Below are positions 18,087 through 27,800 of a stretch of DNA of 62,685 nucleotides, piece by piece (positions within the stretch are counted from its first letter, which is position 1; each line of letters starts with the position of its first letter). The stretch is from Pseudoalteromonas sp. SMS1. GTDB lineage: Bacteria > Pseudomonadota > Gammaproteobacteria > Enterobacterales > Alteromonadaceae. The stretch spans positions 1 through 62,685 of the forward strand of contig NZ_JAKGBI010000027.1 of assembly GCF_021530565.1 (NCBI RefSeq). The letters are read 5' to 3'. Made by a program: the position numbers and the translations under genes. The notes beneath the pieces were generated by a model. The model saw nothing but the letters and a program-made list of their open reading frames with translations. It did no database searches and was not told the DNA's origin.

Positions 18087-18812
18087 TTAGAAAAAGCGGA
18101 CTATTGTCGAATAAATCATGTTCAGCGCAAGTAAAGAGAGTAGCCATTTTATCACGGCGATGAGTGCAGTGTTGTTTGTTTTGAGTCTTAGCCTAGTGCC
18201 AATAAAAGAGCCAATGATGGCGCACGACACCATCACGGCAGCTAAGCTCATACTTTGCCAGAGTAAGTGTGTGATAAGCATAAAAACAGGGATCTTAGCG
18301 ATGTGACTGATTGTCATGAATACGGCACTGGTCGCGACTATCTCATCTTTGGAGTGCAACGTCTTAGTGAGTTTTGATAAAGACAAGGGACCTGTGGTGC
18401 CAACGATGAGTCCTAGCCCCGTTTGCAACGCGCCGATAAGGTAAAAACTGTCGAATTGGCTGATAAAGCGCGTAAATGGTGGGCACCACAAGTTGAGCAA
18501 TAGATACAAACCAATTGCACATGGGATATACGTCGTGGGTAACCCAAGCAAAATGACCCCGAACAGCAGTGACCCAATTATCGAGCCAGCTAAAAAGGGT
18601 GGTAAGAGCGCCCATTGTACAAATCTCCATGAAAAGGTCGCTCTAGAGGCGTTACTGGCAAGTTGCGTGACTCCATGAAGTGGGATCACTAATGCGGGTG
18701 CGATAAAAATGGGGAGGATTGCGATTAACAACATACCTCCACCAAAGCCGATAATGGCAGCGATGAGCGATGTGAAAAATGCGGTAATACCCAGGATCAA
18801 CGCCGTCGACAA
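18087..18812 (-). CDS. TauE/SafE (TSUP) family membrane transporter
   Basis: A 241-residue integral membrane protein with about eight helices, matching the TSUP family that moves organic anions such as sulphonates or sulphite. Signature: AFFTSLIAAIIGFGGGMLLIAIL near the N-terminus and the second repeat GLGLIVGTTGPLSLSKL, IGSFIGTRL near the C-terminus. The start is an unusual TTG (18812-18810) preceded by AGGAGAG on the minus strand. It follows the LysE gene with 20 bases between, so they are probably co-transcribed. The substrate is not predictable. Confidence 0.87.
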   Translation of the reverse strand: MSTALILGITAFFTSLIAAIIGFGGGMLLIAILPIFIAPALVIPLHGVTQLASNASRATFSWRFVQWALLPPFLAGSIIGSLLFGVILLGLPTTYIPCAIGLYLLLNLWCPPFTRFISQFDSFYLIGALQTGLGLIVGTTGPLSLSKLTKTLHSKDEIVATSAVFMTISHIAKIPVFMLITHLLWQSMSLAAVMVSCAIIGSFIGTRLRLKTNNTALIAVIKWLLSLLALNMIYSTIVRFF

Positions 18813-18832
18813 TTTACTCTCCTACTGATAGA

Positions 18833-19456
18833 TCACGATCTCAAAGCAACAGCAATTCCCGTTGCTGAGAGGGTGCCTCCCGCTACCTTATTAAATATGC
18901 CAAGACGTCTACTGTTAGAAACAAGCGTTCTCGCTTTTGAAGACAAGTATGCATATCCAAGATTCACAGAACCAAATGCGAGTGTTGCACAAGCAAAGAT
19001 ACCTAAAATGTCTGATTGGGTTATATGTTGAAAATCGACAAATGCAGGAAAGAGTGCAATGTAAAAAATAATTGCCTTGGGATTACTCATGGACAGTAAA
19101 AAACCTGCCAGAATATCTAAGCGGTTCGCTTTGGGCTCACTGGTTGAATCTACGAAGGTAGGTTTCGACAAGCACAAGTTGATACCCATCCATACTAGAT
19201 AGGCTGCACATACATACTTAATAATCGCAAACGCACTGCCCATGGATTCGGCAATCAATGAAAGTCCTGAAACTGCCAACAAGATGAAGACATAGTCAGC
19301 CACGACCAGCCCTAATGTCATACTGGCACCACGGCGAAATCCCCCAGTCAATGACGTTGTCATAATGGCAAATACAGCTGGTCCAGGAATGATGCCAACA
19401 ATGAACATGGCACTAAATAACGCAATATAACTCTCAATACTCACAATGAACTCCAT
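18833..19456 (-). CDS. LysE/RhtB family exporter
   Basis: A 207-residue membrane protein of the LysE/RhtB family, exporters of amino acids or related small molecules by proton exchange. Seen: six hydrophobic segments, the N-terminal signature IPGPAVFAIMTTSLTGGFRRGA, VWMGINLCLS, and GFLLSMSNPKAIIFYIALFPAFV, all typical. Normal family length. First gene of a likely two-gene unit with the TauE/SafE protein. The substrate cannot be deduced. Confidence 0.9.
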   Translation of the reverse strand: MEFIVSIESYIALFSAMFIVGIIPGPAVFAIMTTSLTGGFRRGASMTLGLVVADYVFILLAVSGLSLIAESMGSAFAIIKYVCAAYLVWMGINLCLSKPTFVDSTSEPKANRLDILAGFLLSMSNPKAIIFYIALFPAFVDFQHITQSDILGIFACATLAFGSVNLGYAYLSSKARTLVSNSRRLGIFNKVAGGTLSATGIAVALRS

Positions 19457-19628
19457 TTATCTTTGTTGTTTATACCTTATCATACCCTAGCTACACAATT
19501 GAATCGTCTATATTTTATACATAAATTAATGCGCTCTAGTTATCAATTACATGGTTTTACAATGTTGCTAGACTTCTATGCGTGTAAAGATGTACCCTTG
19601 GCATCTATTTTAATCTGAAGGGAACAGA

Positions 19629-20084
19629 ATGAAACGTCTACTCGCATTATTAAGTGTGGCAGTTTTGTCATACTCAACACTCTCAAGTGCAGCCCCCACG
19701 CCATTTGAGTATAAAGATCTCCGCAAAGGGGTGTCTGAAAAGAAAATGCGCAGCATTTACAGCCTAATCAATCACGCAAGCGACAACCCTCAAGAGGTTA
19801 GGTTGGCAATATTAAATGCGATGTCTCAAACAAAAGGAACACCGTGGTTATTGGAACGAGAAGGTGAAGGCTACATCTTGGCGCGCTGGGATTATAAAGG
19901 ACATGCCATTATCCATCGTATCGAGTATGACGATAAGGCGGTTCAGATAAAATATGATGGTGGTGTGAATGACTACAGATGTGAGCTGTTAGTAGACGAC
20001 TACTGCTATAAAACTCATCGTAATTATTATAAATATAATCTTTCACTCGTTAAGCAACTTCGCAAAACGTTAGGTAGTATTTAA
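19629..20084 (+). CDS. Secreted small protein, paralogue A
   Basis: A 151-residue protein with a signal peptide (cleavage likely after LSSAA). The mature part is alpha/beta with WLLEREGEGYILARWDYKGH, IEYDDKAVQIKYDGG and a pair of cysteines in CELLVDDYC. It is 10 bases upstream of a second gene encoding the same fold, with shared positions EGEG-I-A--D-KG and a C-terminal helix, so a tandem duplication. RBS AAGGGAACAG lies before ATG 19629. Function unknown; periplasmic location expected. Confidence 0.82.
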   Translation: MKRLLALLSVAVLSYSTLSSAAPTPFEYKDLRKGVSEKKMRSIYSLINHASDNPQEVRLAILNAMSQTKGTPWLLEREGEGYILARWDYKGHAIIHRIEYDDKAVQIKYDGGVNDYRCELLVDDYCYKTHRNYYKYNLSLVKQLRKTLGSI

Positions 20085-20094
20085 GGGACTTGTC

Positions 20095-20538
20095 ATGTTG
20101 AAACGTTTAATTGTAATTTCCTCATTTTTGGCGGTCAGCGCTTTTGCAGACGCTAACAATGATCTAAACCTTCGCTCGGTCAATGGGAATAGTTACAGTT
20201 TTTATAGCGATCCATTCAAACTTGCAGAGTATGTAAAAGCGCCTCAGCAAGTCATCGAAAAAGCAATCACGCACGCAGGGTGGAAAGTCAAGGAAAAGGG
20301 CGAAGGCTTCATCAAAGCTGAGCTGGATCATAAAGGTTACCTGCTGAACTCCACAATTTATTTCGATGACAAAGAAATTAGTTTTGAGCACGTAAGTGCG
20401 CAAAGAAATGATTGTTCAGGTTCTAGGTGTAAAGTTAAGCAAAGACACGTAGACAGATGGAGACTAAATTTACGTCGTCATATTGCAACTCAGTTGACTA
20501 AACTTGCTAAAAAAGATGCTGTTGCGTCAATAAATTAG
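20095..20538 (+). CDS. Secreted small protein, paralogue B
   Basis: A 147-residue secreted protein (signal peptide ending SAFADA). It shares with the gene just upstream the core KEKGEGFIKAELDHKGYLL, IYFDDKEISFEHV, a CxxxxC pair (NDCSGSRCKV) and a basic C-terminal helix (WRLNLRRHIATQLTKLAKK). It has 10 bases of spacing from its paralogue and its own RBS (AAGGGAC), so the two are co-expressed. The sequences have diverged considerably outside the core, which suggests an old duplication or different partners. Function unknown. Confidence 0.82.
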   Translation: MLKRLIVISSFLAVSAFADANNDLNLRSVNGNSYSFYSDPFKLAEYVKAPQQVIEKAITHAGWKVKEKGEGFIKAELDHKGYLLNSTIYFDDKEISFEHVSAQRNDCSGSRCKVKQRHVDRWRLNLRRHIATQLTKLAKKDAVASIN

Positions 20539-20574
20539 TGCGTTATCGACACGCTATAATTGATAAGGAGGGCG

Positions 20575-21045
20575 CTAATGGCACCTTCCTTTCATGATGT
20601 AATTAGGTCCTGCAGGACTCCCTAAATACTTTTCGTTGGTATCTTCAAACCCTGCTTTTTTATAGCATGCATATGCAGCTGTGTTCCGGCAATTGACAGT
20701 CAAAACGATCTCAGAATAGTCCGGGTAGGCAGAGGCCACATAGCTAAATAATACTTCGACGGCGCGTGTTCCATAGCCGTTTCCTTGGTGTTGTTTATCT
20801 ATCACAAAAGCTCTTATGCCAACGGCATGGTTTGGGCAAAAATCGTATTTGTTCGCGTAAGCCAAGTCAAGCTTGAAATACCCAATAATGTCATCGCCAT
20901 TTTTGATCACGTGCAGATGGGTTGTGTCTGATGCATCAGTTAAAAATTCTTCAACAGTCCCTGCGAATTCAACTTGTTCTTTATTGAGGCGGATTTTTTG
21001 AACGTGTGGAATGTCAGTATCGAAGAGCTTTGTTATTGCTATCAT
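20575..21045 (-). CDS. GNAT family N-acetyltransferase
   Basis: A 156-residue acetyltransferase of the GNAT fold, which transfers acetyl from acetyl-CoA to an amine. Motif A is visible as IRAFVIDKQHQGNGYGTRAVEVLFSYV (Q-x-x-G-x-G/A), followed by LTVNCRNTAAYACYKKAGFEDT (motif B). The sequence resembles SpeG/YjcK-like amino-group acetyltransferases, but the substrate is unknown. The gene converges with the secreted paralogue pair; an imperfect GC-rich hairpin overlaps the shared 3' region around 20564-20592. Confidence 0.87.
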   Translation of the reverse strand: MIAITKLFDTDIPHVQKIRLNKEQVEFAGTVEEFLTDASDTTHLHVIKNGDDIIGYFKLDLAYANKYDFCPNHAVGIRAFVIDKQHQGNGYGTRAVEVLFSYVASAYPDYSEIVLTVNCRNTAAYACYKKAGFEDTNEKYLGSPAGPNYIMKGRCH

Positions 21046-21131
21046 AAATTGCGCTGTGTTTGTTATATAGTAACAAAACTATAATTGAATTCGCTTGTAA
21101 ATACTACATTGAATAGTAAAACCAATCATGT

Positions 21132-21794
21132 TTACAAAGACATAAGCGACTTGCGCGTGTGTTCGTCTAACTTTTCTATGGCATACCTAAAGGCCACTCT
21201 TGGCAGGGTGTGATGTCGACTCTTTAAATAAGAGATCACCTCTTTGGGTGCATGTTTGGACAGTACTTTTAGTAACCAGCCATACCCTTTTTGGACTAAA
21301 TCATGTTGATCGAGCAACAAAAGATCGGCCGCTTGTATTGGCACATCGAGGGGGCACCTTTTTTTGTTTAGAGGGTAAATCAGAACGACGGCGAGCGCAC
21401 GCCTCACCGCAAAGTTAGGGTGTTTCGCCCACCTATGTGTTTTGATTATTAAATCATTGTATTGTGCGAGTAACTCACCAAAAGCGTGCGTGCAAAAATC
21501 ATCACAGTCATACCAATCTATAACATATTCTAATAGCCAATACTCAAAAATTTCAAAGGTATCACGCGTATACTGTTTCTTGACTCTAAACGCCCAATCA
21601 AAAGCTATGAGGCGGCAAGGCCAATCACGCTGTGATAACAAGGTCTCACATTGCGTAAAGATAAAACGAATGTCGTATTCGTTTAACTCCTTGAAGAGCG
21701 TGGCAGACACTTGCCTTATTTGAGCCGTTTTGAGCACTTGAGCTGAGTCGTTAATCTCGGTGAGTGCACATTTTACCGTTTTAGTTATGTTCAT
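21132..21794 (-). CDS. AlkD-like DNA alkylation repair protein
   Basis: A 220-residue all-helical protein with HEAT-like repeats of the AlkD/AlkC DNA glycosylase family, which remove alkylated bases without flipping them. Typical stretches: RQVSATLFKELNEYD, WPCRLIAFDWAFRVKKQY, YVIDWYDCDDFCTHAFGELL, WAKHPNFAVRRALAVVLIYPL, LVQKGYGWLLKVLSKHAPKEVISYL. The Trp/Asp around WYDCDDFCTH and the Arg pair in FAVRRA match the catalytic face of AlkD. The frame opens at 21860, but the first 22 residues look spurious and overlap the terminator; ATG 21794 (MNITKT) is preferred, although it has no obvious ribosome binding site. Confidence 0.82.
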   Translation of the reverse strand: MNITKTVKCALTEINDSAQVLKTAQIRQVSATLFKELNEYDIRFIFTQCETLLSQRDWPCRLIAFDWAFRVKKQYTRDTFEIFEYWLLEYVIDWYDCDDFCTHAFGELLAQYNDLIIKTHRWAKHPNFAVRRALAVVLIYPLNKKRCPLDVPIQAADLLLLDQHDLVQKGYGWLLKVLSKHAPKEVISYLKSRHHTLPRVAFRYAIEKLDEHTRKSLMSL

Positions 21795-21850
21795 TGAAGG
21801 TGTGTGACTGAGGCTTTTTAAATAAGCTAGTGCACCTACAGCAATAATGC

Positions 21851-21872
21851 AAAGCCCCATTTTTATGGGGCG
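21851..21872 (-). terminator. Terminator of the trans-AT PKS operon
   Basis: On the minus strand GCCCCAT, loop AAAA, ATGGGGC, then TTTGCATT. A perfect 7-bp GC-rich stem begins 17 bases after the stop of the megasynthase gene. The U-tract is short, so efficiency may be moderate. Confidence 0.75.
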
Positions 21873-21888
21873 ATGCGAGCTGTGTCGA

Positions 21889-24800
21889 TTAGGGCGTTGT
21901 CACCTTTGGGCTTTGCCAGATGATTTGGTAGTGCTTATCCTTTTGCCACTGATGAAAATAAGTCTCGAAAAGCGCTTCCCAATTTGTTGGCTCGATGTTG
22001 TACCTATGCATCAATGCGAGATAATTCTCTTTATTGTAGGGTGTCATGGGCATTAAATAAGTCTCAAAAAGATACTCGTCGTAGCCCGGCCTTTGGGTTA
22101 ATAGGCCCTCCATAATCACTTGGTTGTTACCTTTTTCAAGGTTGTCTACATACACTTTGCAGGCATCAATGAAATCCGACTTCGATGACGGTTCAAAACT
22201 TAGCAATCTAGATTGTGCAAACTGATAAAAATGCGCAATAGGCAATGGTTCCGCATTTGCAACATGGTATACCGTATTGCGCTTTTCTTTCTCTGCCATT
22301 CCTTTCACAATCGCCATTGCGGCTTTGTCGACTGGAATAATATCGAGTAAATAAGAAGCATCGCGTGGCATGGATGAGATTTTCATCATCATTTTTAAAA
22401 TACGATGGAAGATATCATCGGTGTTACCAACCCCTGTCTCGGACGAGCCCGATATTTGTGCAAAGCGATAAATCGTGTAGGGCACGCCTACTTCTGAGGC
22501 CTGTCGAATGTTTTCTTCTTGTACCCATTTGGATTGACCATAGCCACTACAAATCAATTCGGCATCTTCAATATTGATAAAGTCTTCCACTGGATTAACT
22601 GAAAAGTGAGAGTTTTTAACCTGTGTACTTGCTGTGGTACTCGAGACAAAATGAACCATTTTGAGTGTGTGCGTGGTTGCGATGTCTAGCAGCTGGTTTG
22701 TACCTGCAACCGACTTTTTAAACGCAAAATAGGGCTGAATGTGATTCACATAGGATGCGGTATGCACAATATGTTGAACTTGCTCGCATAACACCTGCCA
22801 ATCTGCGTCACTCAACCCGAGTTGAGGCTGTTCCATATCACCGAGCATAGGGCGTACTCTCGCCATATCTATATTAAGTTGATAATCTTGAGCTGATTTT
22901 TTGATGCGCTGTTTTGCTTGCTTTAACGATTTTGCGCGCACCACACAGTAAATTATGGCTTGCGTCTCGTTTAGCAGCTGCTGCAATATATGACTGCCTA
23001 AAAAGCCTGTGGCACCGGTTAATAAAACAGATTCGACGTCGCCATTAAACACTTCTTCCAGCGTATCTGTGTTTGTTTTTGGTGTAAAACCAGCATCCAG
23101 AATAAAGTCGGGTTTTTGCTGCTTATCAAGGTGTTCTTTACCGTTGCGTTGTGCTTGGTAGAGCGCTTCAATGTCCTCAACAAAAGCGCCAATGGTATTC
23201 ATATTTTTAAAAGTATCTGCTTGTAAATCTATGGCTAACTTGTCTTTAAGTTGTTGAAAGGTTTTGAGCAGCGAAATTGAATCAAATCCGTATTCGTACA
23301 GGTCACAGTCGAGATCCAAATCTTGTGATGGAATACCAATGACTTGGCTAACTATCTGAATGACTGTACCACGTAAATCAGATGGTGTTTGAATGTGTTC
23401 TGAGACAGTCGCGATGGGCTCTGCGATTATCATATTATTGAGATTGCGCGTCATCAGCTTTGCAGTATTTTGATAAATTTTATTTGGCGCTGAACTGAGT
23501 AAGGCGCCAATGGTCGAGTACTGCGAGCGAAGTAGTGAGTCTATTAAATTGACAGCTCCAGCCATTTTAATGAGTTGGTAGCCTTTTTTCTCGGCAAAAC
23601 GGTTTTCAATGCGTTTAACAGGGTCATTGGATTGCCAATACCCCCAGTTGATCGCCAGTGTTTTTCCTTGTCGAGTACCTTGTTCTACCCATTGTTGGCG
23701 CTGGGTTGAAAATGCATTTTGAAAGCCATTGCCGTATGAATATGAGAGGTGATTTAAGCTGCCAAACACCGCCATAGATGAAAACATAACAAACATGTCC
23801 AAATTGGTATCCGCAAATAGATTATCAAGATTGATAGAACCTTGAACTTTGACTCGTATCGCTTCTTCAAAGTCCTCCCAAGTAGACTCATGTTCTGAAA
23901 AGGAAGTACCTAAATGCAGTACGCCGTTCAAAGTAAGGTGTGCGTCAGCCAAATACTGCTTTACGTCGTTTAGGTCCTGCGTCGATGTTACGTCAGCTGT
24001 GAGGTAGTGAATATGTCCTTTGCCAATCGATTTGAGGGTTTTCAACGGTGCTTCACACGCTTGTATTTGGCGTCTACCTAGCAGCACAATCGTGGCGTTA
24101 AAGTTTTGCAATAAGTGAGCGCAAAGGCCAAGTCCAAGCTCACCCAGCGCGCCCACAACGAGGTAGGTGCCTTTTTCTTTAAACTCAGTGGCACTGGATT
24201 GCACCTGTTCAGCCTGTTGCAAAAATTGGCCATAGCGAGTTTGGCCAAGATATTTTACATGGTTCGGCTGTGCCAGTTCATTGCTTAAGCTGGGTGATAT
24301 TAACTCTTTGACGAGTAACTCAGCCCAATCTTCGACTTGGTTGTCAAATTCTATCAGTGCCCATGCATGTGCTGCATTTCGCATGGTGTAACTTCTGAGC
24401 AGGGCACTTATATCATCGCGCCTAGCATGTTTGTCAGTGAGTGATAGTGAATAAAATAACTGTATCGGGTGTTTATCAAATGGTGCGATGGCCATAAGTA
24501 GCTTATGAAGTGGCTGCAAGCTTGGGTCAATAGACGCTAACTTGCCCGCTTCGCCGATAAAAAATATCACATCAGGCAAAGATTCTGGGTTGAACGTATG
24601 TGTGGTCATTTGCAAAAATGACAGGGTTTCTATCTCTACCTTTTTTAGGTGGTTGCTAAGTGCCGTAGCTGCCTCTGGGTGTTTGGATATCACCAGTATC
24701 TTTTTATCACCGGCCGTTGATTCGATATGGCTATGCCAATCATTTGGTGCATTTAAAGGTTGGGCTTGCCACTGATTGTTGAGCAGTAGCCACGGAGCCG

Positions 24801-27800
24801 ATTCACTTTTTACAACTGGTGCGTGTTCAATGAACGAGGTGCTGGGTAAATTCAGTCTTCTTGGTTTAGTGATATATAAAACCTGCCAATTTACACCGTG
24901 TCCCGCTAGCCAAAAACGCAGCAGTGGCTGCAAATCATGCTGTAACTGTTGGATCTCGGTATCATCTAGTGTCGGCTGTTTGCTGCTGGGCACTTTTGAG
25001 GATGCCTCTAAATTATCGTTCAATGCGTCAGCGAGGGCACTCTTTAAGGTCGCGATAGAAGACACCGTCCAGCCAATACGATATTTGTGAGCCGTTCTGC
25101 CGATTTGCAGGGTATAAGCCAAGGCGTCAAGCGCCGGCTCATCATGCTCGTCCAGATAGGCCTTGAGCTCACGGACCTTAGTCGTCAATGCAGATATGCT
25201 GGTGGCAGATAGCACGACAATATGCTCACGTGAGTTGTTGTCTTCTTGCAAAGTTTGCTGCGCTGGCGGTGTGTACTCCTCCAAAACTAGATGCGCATTG
25301 ACACCGCTGATACCAAAAGAACTCACACCTGCTCGGCGTGGGTGAATACTTTCCCAGTGACGCGTATCCACTTGCACTTCAAAAGGGGAGTTTTCCAATG
25401 ATAGGTATGGGTTTTGCTCAGTCACATGTAAAGAGGGTACCAATGTTTTTTGCTTTAGCTGTAACAGCACTTTAATGACGCCCGCGATACCTGCCGCGAT
25501 TTCGAGGTGACCAATATTGCTTTTTACAGAGCCCAAAGCACAGCGTGCAGAAGCCGTCTGGTCCGACTGAGTAGGTTTAAACGCCGCTTTGAGTGCATCA
25601 ATTTCCACCGGATCGCCTAAAGATGTACCAGTACCATGACATTCAATGTAGCTTAGTGTACTCGGATCAATACCGGCATCTGTCCATGCTTTGTTCAGCA
25701 GACGAGTTTGTGCTTTCGCATTGGGCACTGTGAAGCCTTGAGATTTTCCGCCATGATTGATGGCCGAACCTAAAACGGTGCCGTAGATGTGGTCGTTATC
25801 TTGTTCTGCGTTTGACAATTTTTTAATAAAAAGCATCCCAACGCCTTCACCACGGACAATACCATCAGCATCTGACGAAAATGTACGGCAGCGACCCGTT
25901 GCTGATAACGCGCCGATTTCATGCATCGCTAGAGAAGCACTTGGCGAGTCAATGACGTTGACACCGCCAACGATGGCTTGGTCGCATTCTCCACTTCTAA
26001 TAGATTGAATTGCTTTGTGGATAGCCACTAAAGATGAAGAGCATGTCGTATCTACGCCTTCACTCGGACCATGCAAATCTAAGAAGTAACTCATTCTGTT
26101 TGGCGCATAGGCACAAGAGGTAACTAACCCATCGTGGTAACTGGCCTGACAACCAATAAATAGGCCGGTATTGGTACCTGCTAGAGATTTGGGGTCATAG
26201 CCTGCATCTTCGATGCATTTCCACACGTGTGTCATCAATAAACTTTCTTGCAATTTGATGCGCTCACTTTCCGCTGGAGCAATGTTAAAAAACAACGGAT
26301 CAAATGTTTGATTGCGCTCAAGCCGTCCTAGCCAATTGATTTCATTAGGAAGTGTTTTTTGTGAACGGGGATCATTACCAGGTGCGTCAACCCAATTAAA
26401 TTCACTGATGCAGTCTTGTTCATTGATTAAATTTTGCCAAAAAGTGGCCAGATCGTGCGCTTTTGGAAATTGTGCACTCATACCCACAATTGCGATGCGA
26501 TCATCTGGCGGGGCACTTTGATCGTTTTGCGGTGTGTTGCAGGGTTGCATGTGACTGGCGGGGTGGCCAATTAGTTGAGCGCCATGTTCATCCACAATAT
26601 GCTGCAAGATGCCATTTAAGGTTGAGTGCATAAATAGTACGCTGGGAGAAAGCGTTAATTCATACTGGGTATTGATTTGATTGATAAAGGTGATAAATGC
26701 AATGGAGTCTGCACCAAAATCTCCTAAGTCGGTGTCGGGGTCAATTTCATTGGTAGCCACGCCAAGCACGTTGGCCGCGATTTGTGCCAAGCTTTCTTCA
26801 AGCGCTGCAGTCAGTGCTTCTCGACTTTTAAATTGTTTTGACGCCAGCGTATTTGGCCCTTTCTGTTGTTGGTTGTCTGTTGAATATTCGACCAATGCTT
26901 GTGGGTAATGTAAAGCTTGAGAGAAGGCGTTAATACCAACTTGTGTCGGCATGGGCGCAAAGCCACTTGAGCTAATTGCTTTGAGAACATCAGGGTTAAT
27001 GGTCATGCCACCATCTTGCCAATAAGGCCAGTCGATACTGGCACTTAAGCCATGGCGTTTACCTTGTTTTTGAAGTGCATCACGTTGATGCATATAGCTG
27101 TCTAAAAAGGCGTTTGCAGTGGCATAGTCAACCTGAGTGAGTGCACCGTGGACGCCACTTAATCCGGCAAAACACGTAAAAAAGTCAAGTGCGATGTCTT
27201 GAGTGGCTTCATCTAACGCCACCACGCCCGCCACTTTGGGCGACAGCACGCGCTTGAATGTTTCACGATCTTTAGTGGTAAAGCGTGTATCTTCAACGAT
27301 GCCCGCACTATGGACTACGCCAGATAAAGTCCCATGTTCAGCGACAATCTTTCGAATCAACAGCAGCACGTCCATTTTATGCGATACATCAAGCTGATGA
27401 TAATGTAAGTCACTATGTGTGCCTTGTAGCTGGGCTAAATGTGCTGTCACTTCAGGGTGGTCCAGGGGCTTCCTGCCAGTGACAATTACCGTTTTATGGA
27501 ATGGTTGTGCATTCAGCGATTGAATGAAGTGTCTCCCAATGCCACCAAAGCCGCCGGTAATTAGGTAGATACCATTTGGTTTGAATGGCGAGGGGGTGGG
27601 CTGATCTGCAACGGCAGAGTACGCCAGCACTGAACGCATCGTGTGTTGATAGCGAACAACGCTGTCCTCAAAAGACGTTAGGTTTTCATTTAGGGTATGT
27701 GCAATGTCACGCGGTGATGATGGTATATCTATAATAAGTAGTTGTGTTTTTAGGTTATTGCACTCCAGACTCACTGTTTTAAGCAAGGCATGAAAACACG

